From Prolixibacteraceae bacterium (lineage in GTDB: Bacteria; Bacteroidota; Bacteroidia; Bacteroidales; Prolixibacteraceae): 64,000 bases of DNA. Under the pieces are notes generated by a model, which was not told the origin of the DNA, searched no databases, and saw only the letters and a list, made by a program, of their open reading frames with translations. The stretch spans positions 207,733 to 271,732 of the forward strand of contig DMSQ01000013.1 in the NCBI GenBank assembly GCA_003457135.1. Reading direction: 5' to 3'. This document shows, piece after piece, positions 61,282 through 64,000 of this stretch. Each line of letters starts with the position of its first letter. Position 1 is the first letter of the stretch. The position numbers and the translations under genes were made by a program.

Positions 61282-63039
61282 ATGAGCAAATCTATATCCA
61301 ATCCTTTATCGCGCCGGAATTTCATCAGAGCCACTGCTGCAAGTACCGCAGGAATTTCTATTTTGCCGCTCTATCTCTGCAATACAAAATCATCGTTAAA
61401 CAGCGTTATGGCAGTAGAGCAATTGCCTTCGATAAGAAAACGTAAATTTGGAAACTTCGATTTTGAGGTTACTACAATGGGATTGGGCGGGCAGGCTGCA
61501 TTACAGTTGACTCCTTCTGATGTTGATCCATCTGCAATAATTATTAAAGCAGTAAAACTTGGTATTAATTATTTCGACTCTTCAAATACTTATGGTAGTA
61601 GTCAGTTACATTATAATAAAGCGTTTAAAGTATTAAATCTGATACCAAGTACCGCAAATTATGATGAACCCCTGAGAAAATCAATTTGGTTAACCAGCAA
61701 AACAAAAATGAAATGGGGTAACCCGGGGTATCCTGAACGTCCGAATGTCACAAATACCCCTGGCTCTCCAAATGTGAAGTGTGCAATTGATGACCTTAAA
61801 CGTTCACTTTCTCAGATATTTGGTGATAATAAAGGAACATATCCAGAAGGAGCATACTTGGATATGATGTTGATGCATTCAATAAATTCAATTGAAACCA
61901 ATGATGTTTTATATGAAGGATTGGAGACCCCGCTCGATCCAAATGGAAATTTTGGTGCTTTGGTCGCGCTGCGCGATTATCGTGATGGAACCAATTTAAC
62001 CGGAATGAATTCAAAAAATGAAAAACTTGTCCGTCATATAGGTTTTTCAGGTCATAGTAGTCCTCCTGTCATGGTTGATTTGATTCAACGCGATGAATAT
62101 GGAATTCTGGAAGCAATGTTGGTTGCTATCAATTCCAATGATAAAACTAAATATTGCATGCAGCATAATGTAATACCAGTTGCGGAGGCCAAGGGTATGG
62201 GAATAATAGGAATGAAAGTATTTGCAGATGCTGCGCTTTACCATAAAGAGCCACGTTGGTCTGGTTCGTCTGCCGATTTATTTCAACAAATTGGAACTTC
62301 TGAATTACCAAGTCGCCCTCTTATAGAATATACACTGACAACTCCGGGAGTTCATACTGCTATTATGGGTATTGGGCATATTGATGAAGATCCTCTTAAA
62401 TGCCAGTTAATTCAGAATTTAAATGCCGCACAAATTGAACTAAATGGAATAACAGAAATCGAACGAAAAAGGATTGAAGAACTTACAAGAACTCTTAAAC
62501 CAAACTCGAACTATTTTCAATTGTCAAAAGTTGGGCTGACTAAACCCCGAAACCTCCGGAATGTCGGAAATATAATTATTTGGGATAATGCGTTTGCCGG
62601 TGATGCTCCATTAAAAACTTATGAGATTTTGGTAAATGGTATAAAAGTGGGAGAAGTTGAACACCAGCCTCAAACTCTAAAAAGTATGCCTTTTACTTTT
62701 GAAATTCCAGCTAAATCAGGAGATAAAGTTGAAATTGCCGCAATTGACCAAAATGGCAACAAGGCTGTTGCGTTAATGGTTTTGACACTTTCTGCACCTG
62801 TACTTTCAAACGATAAGAAAAAAGTTCAGCTTTACCCGAACCCGGTTCAATCTGAATTAACAGTGAGTCAAATTGCTAAAGCTAATTCAGGAGTCTCAAT
62901 TTACAATACTGTTGGCGAGAAACTGATCGAAAAAACAGCAAACGGAACTCAAGCTAAATTTGATGTTTCAAACTTGCGTAAAGGCATCTACTTCGTAAGA
63001 TTTACTGATGGAAGCAGTCAGAAATTCATCAAACAATGA
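61282..63039 (+). CDS. Aldo/keto reductase with Tat signal and T9SS C-terminal sorting domain
   Basis: The ATG at 61282 is chosen (MSKSISNPLSRRNFIRA), which gives 585 residues. A twin-arginine signal is followed by the AKR barrel with Asp/Tyr in NYFDSSNTYGSSQ, Lys in IWLTSKTKMKW and His in DMMLMHSIN. About residues 420-505 form an Ig-like domain. The last 75 residues (KVQLYPNPVQSELTV...GIYFVRFTDGSSQKFIK) are a type A sorting domain of the type IX secretion system. The combination predicts export by Tat and then passage to the cell surface. Codon use is more AT-rich than in the adjacent paralogue. Confidence 0.88.
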   Translation: MSKSISNPLSRRNFIRATAASTAGISILPLYLCNTKSSLNSVMAVEQLPSIRKRKFGNFDFEVTTMGLGGQAALQLTPSDVDPSAIIIKAVKLGINYFDSSNTYGSSQLHYNKAFKVLNLIPSTANYDEPLRKSIWLTSKTKMKWGNPGYPERPNVTNTPGSPNVKCAIDDLKRSLSQIFGDNKGTYPEGAYLDMMLMHSINSIETNDVLYEGLETPLDPNGNFGALVALRDYRDGTNLTGMNSKNEKLVRHIGFSGHSSPPVMVDLIQRDEYGILEAMLVAINSNDKTKYCMQHNVIPVAEAKGMGIIGMKVFADAALYHKEPRWSGSSADLFQQIGTSELPSRPLIEYTLTTPGVHTAIMGIGHIDEDPLKCQLIQNLNAAQIELNGITEIERKRIEELTRTLKPNSNYFQLSKVGLTKPRNLRNVGNIIIWDNAFAGDAPLKTYEILVNGIKVGEVEHQPQTLKSMPFTFEIPAKSGDKVEIAAIDQNGNKAVALMVLTLSAPVLSNDKKKVQLYPNPVQSELTVSQIAKANSGVSIYNTVGEKLIEKTANGTQAKFDVSNLRKGIYFVRFTDGSSQKFIKQ

Positions 63040-63046
63040 CTTTATA

Positions 63047-63083
63047 TAAATTTCTTAATTTTAACCAATTAAAATCTGAAATC
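63047..63083 (+). other. Leader element shared by the aldo/keto reductase genes, copy 2
   Basis: This copy starts 8 nt after the stop of the preceding gene and leads to the ATG of the last gene. See the element at 61245-61281 for the identical core. Confidence 0.6.
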
Positions 63084-64000
63084 ATGAGCACATCCAAAAA
63101 GTATCCCCTATCTCGTCGTAATTTTATCAAAGTTTCGGCAACAACCACAGCCGGGATTTCCATGCTGTCGTTTGGAGGCTGTACAACCGATAAAATGCCA
63201 TCGCCGATGAAACGTAAATTTGGCAACTTCGATTTTGAGGTAACTACACTTGCACTTGGAGGTCAGGCTTCGTTACAATGGACTCCTGCAGATGTCGATC
63301 CGGTGCCAATTATTCTTAAAGCATTTAAGCTGGGAATCAATTATTTTGACACTTCAAACCTCTATGCTGAAAGTCAGTTGAATTTCAATAAAGCTTTTAA
63401 AATTCTAAACCTGATTCCCGGAGAACAGAACTACGATGAAAAACTCCGAAAATCAATCTGGCTGACCAGTAAAACCTGCATGCGCTGGGGAAAACCAGGA
63501 TGGACAGAAATAGAGAATGTAAACAACTGGTCGAACGGCATGCCCGATGTCAAGTGTGCGGTTGACGATCTGAAACGTTCGCTAACCCAGATTTTTGGGG
63601 ACAACAAGGGCGGTTATCCGGAAGGCGCTTACCTCGACATGGTTCTGATTCATACTTTACACAACACTGCCGAAGTTGATGTGCTTTATGAGGGGCTGGA
63701 AACCCCGCTCGATCCCAATGGGAATTTTGGGGCTTTGGTGGCCCTTCGTGATTTCCGGGATGGCACTAACCTGACAGGCATGAATCCCAAAAATGAAAAG
63801 TTGATCCGGCACATTGGGTTCTCAGGCCATGCCAATCCTCCGGCCATGATAGATATGATTCAGCGAGACGAATACGGAATTCTGGAAGGAATGCTGGTTG
63901 CAATTAATGCGAACGATAAAACCAAATACAACATGCAGCACAATGTCATCCCTGTTGCCGCTGCCAAAGGCATGGGGATTATTGCCATGAAAGTATTTGC
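63084..64000 (+). CDS. Aldo/keto reductase with Tat signal (partial, runs off the window)
   Basis: From the ATG at 63084 (MSTSKKYPLSRRNFIKVSA) about 305 codons remain open to the window end. It has a twin-arginine signal with a possible lipobox (FGGC) and the AKR residues in NYFDTSNLYAESQ, SIWLTSKTCMRW and DMVLIHTLHN. Most of the sequence matches the preceding protein closely, for example FGDNKGGYPEGAYLDM and YEGLETPLDPNGNFGALVAL. Whether it also ends in a T9SS domain cannot be seen. It is in tandem with the preceding gene, 44 nt after its stop. Confidence 0.88.
   Translation, partial: MSTSKKYPLSRRNFIKVSATTTAGISMLSFGGCTTDKMPSPMKRKFGNFDFEVTTLALGGQASLQWTPADVDPVPIILKAFKLGINYFDTSNLYAESQLNFNKAFKILNLIPGEQNYDEKLRKSIWLTSKTCMRWGKPGWTEIENVNNWSNGMPDVKCAVDDLKRSLTQIFGDNKGGYPEGAYLDMVLIHTLHNTAEVDVLYEGLETPLDPNGNFGALVALRDFRDGTNLTGMNPKNEKLIRHIGFSGHANPPAMIDMIQRDEYGILEGMLVAINANDKTKYNMQHNVIPVAAAKGMGIIAMKVF

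Noticed and set aside
60144..61334. Longer version of the aldo/keto reductase starting at 61334
   Set aside because: The added 73 residues have no signal or domain, run into the leader of the divergent gene, and would bury the twin-arginine signal at MKRRDF.

Overview
The window looks like a chromosome segment of an environmental, probably anaerobic or microaerophilic member of the Bacteroidota. The Marinilabiliales/Prolixibacteraceae lineage is my guess; the phylum is much safer than the family. Evidence for the phylum: repeated -7 promoter boxes of the type TAnnTTTG, a type IX secretion C-terminal sorting domain, an AraC-TolB-TPR one-component regulator, TamB and ExbB/TonB genes of the usual type, 2-oxoacid:ferredoxin oxidoreductase (korAB), pyruvate phosphate dikinase, and many signal-peptide-bearing glycan enzymes. 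I saw no rRNA, tRNA, CRISPR array, prophage or transposase gene.

Layout. (1) 1-14.3 kb, all on the minus strand: a sulfated-glycan degradation block. It holds a GH26 glycanase, three S1-type sulfatases (one Cys-type, two Ser-type), a GH78 alpha-L-rhamnosidase, a three-subunit FAD sugar dehydrogenase of the gluconate/glucoside-3-dehydrogenase type (Tat small subunit, GMC large subunit, nine-heme membrane cytochrome c) and a Tat-signal Gfo/Idh/MocA oxidoreductase broken by a short deletion. No SusC/SusD pair and no sulfatase maturase lie in the window, so the locus probably continues to the left. (2) 14.3-20.5 kb: clpB, a candidate small RNA or leader, and ppdK. (3) 20.5-24.4 kb: a divergent signalling pair. 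On one side are a single-domain receiver and a sugar transferase that carries a degenerate receiver; on the other is a hybrid histidine kinase. (4) 24.4-29.3 kb: an MFS carrier, korBA and a gamma-carbonic-anhydrase-like protein. (5) 29.3-39.1 kb: intergenic repeats, a GH2 beta-galactosidase, a HAD phosphatase, a COG0523 GTPase, an S9 peptidase, an NAD-binding protein, a metallo-beta-lactamase remnant, a PIN toxin-antitoxin pair and a GNAT enzyme. (6) 39.2-44 kb: a TonB-domain protein, a membrane-bound AraC-type regulator with a tandem operator-like repeat, and a PQQ-type propeller. (7) 44-51.3 kb: tsaD, tamB, exbB and a TonB-like gene without exbD. (8) 51.6-56.7 kb: a second Tat Gfo/Idh/MocA oxidoreductase, an M20 deacylase, and a porin-PII-AmtB ammonium operon with three phased boxes upstream. 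(9) 57.3-64 kb: an LTA-synthase-like membrane sulfatase-fold enzyme, a lipid kinase and three Tat-signal aldo/keto reductases, one of which also ends in a T9SS sorting domain.

How the parts may work together (inference). The left block would desulfate and cut a polysaccharide outside the cell or in the periplasm. Sugars may then be oxidised by the FAD dehydrogenase, with electrons passing through the nine-heme cytochrome. Exported Gfo/Idh and aldo/keto reductases would fit an oxidative or keto-sugar route, but no substrate can be read from the sequence alone. The observations most worth follow-up are the pseudo-receiver sugar transferase, the Tat plus T9SS aldo/keto reductase, the three boxes about 52 bp apart before the ammonium operon, the 23-bp tandem repeat before the AraC-type regulator, and the orphan promoter-terminator pair upstream of clpB.
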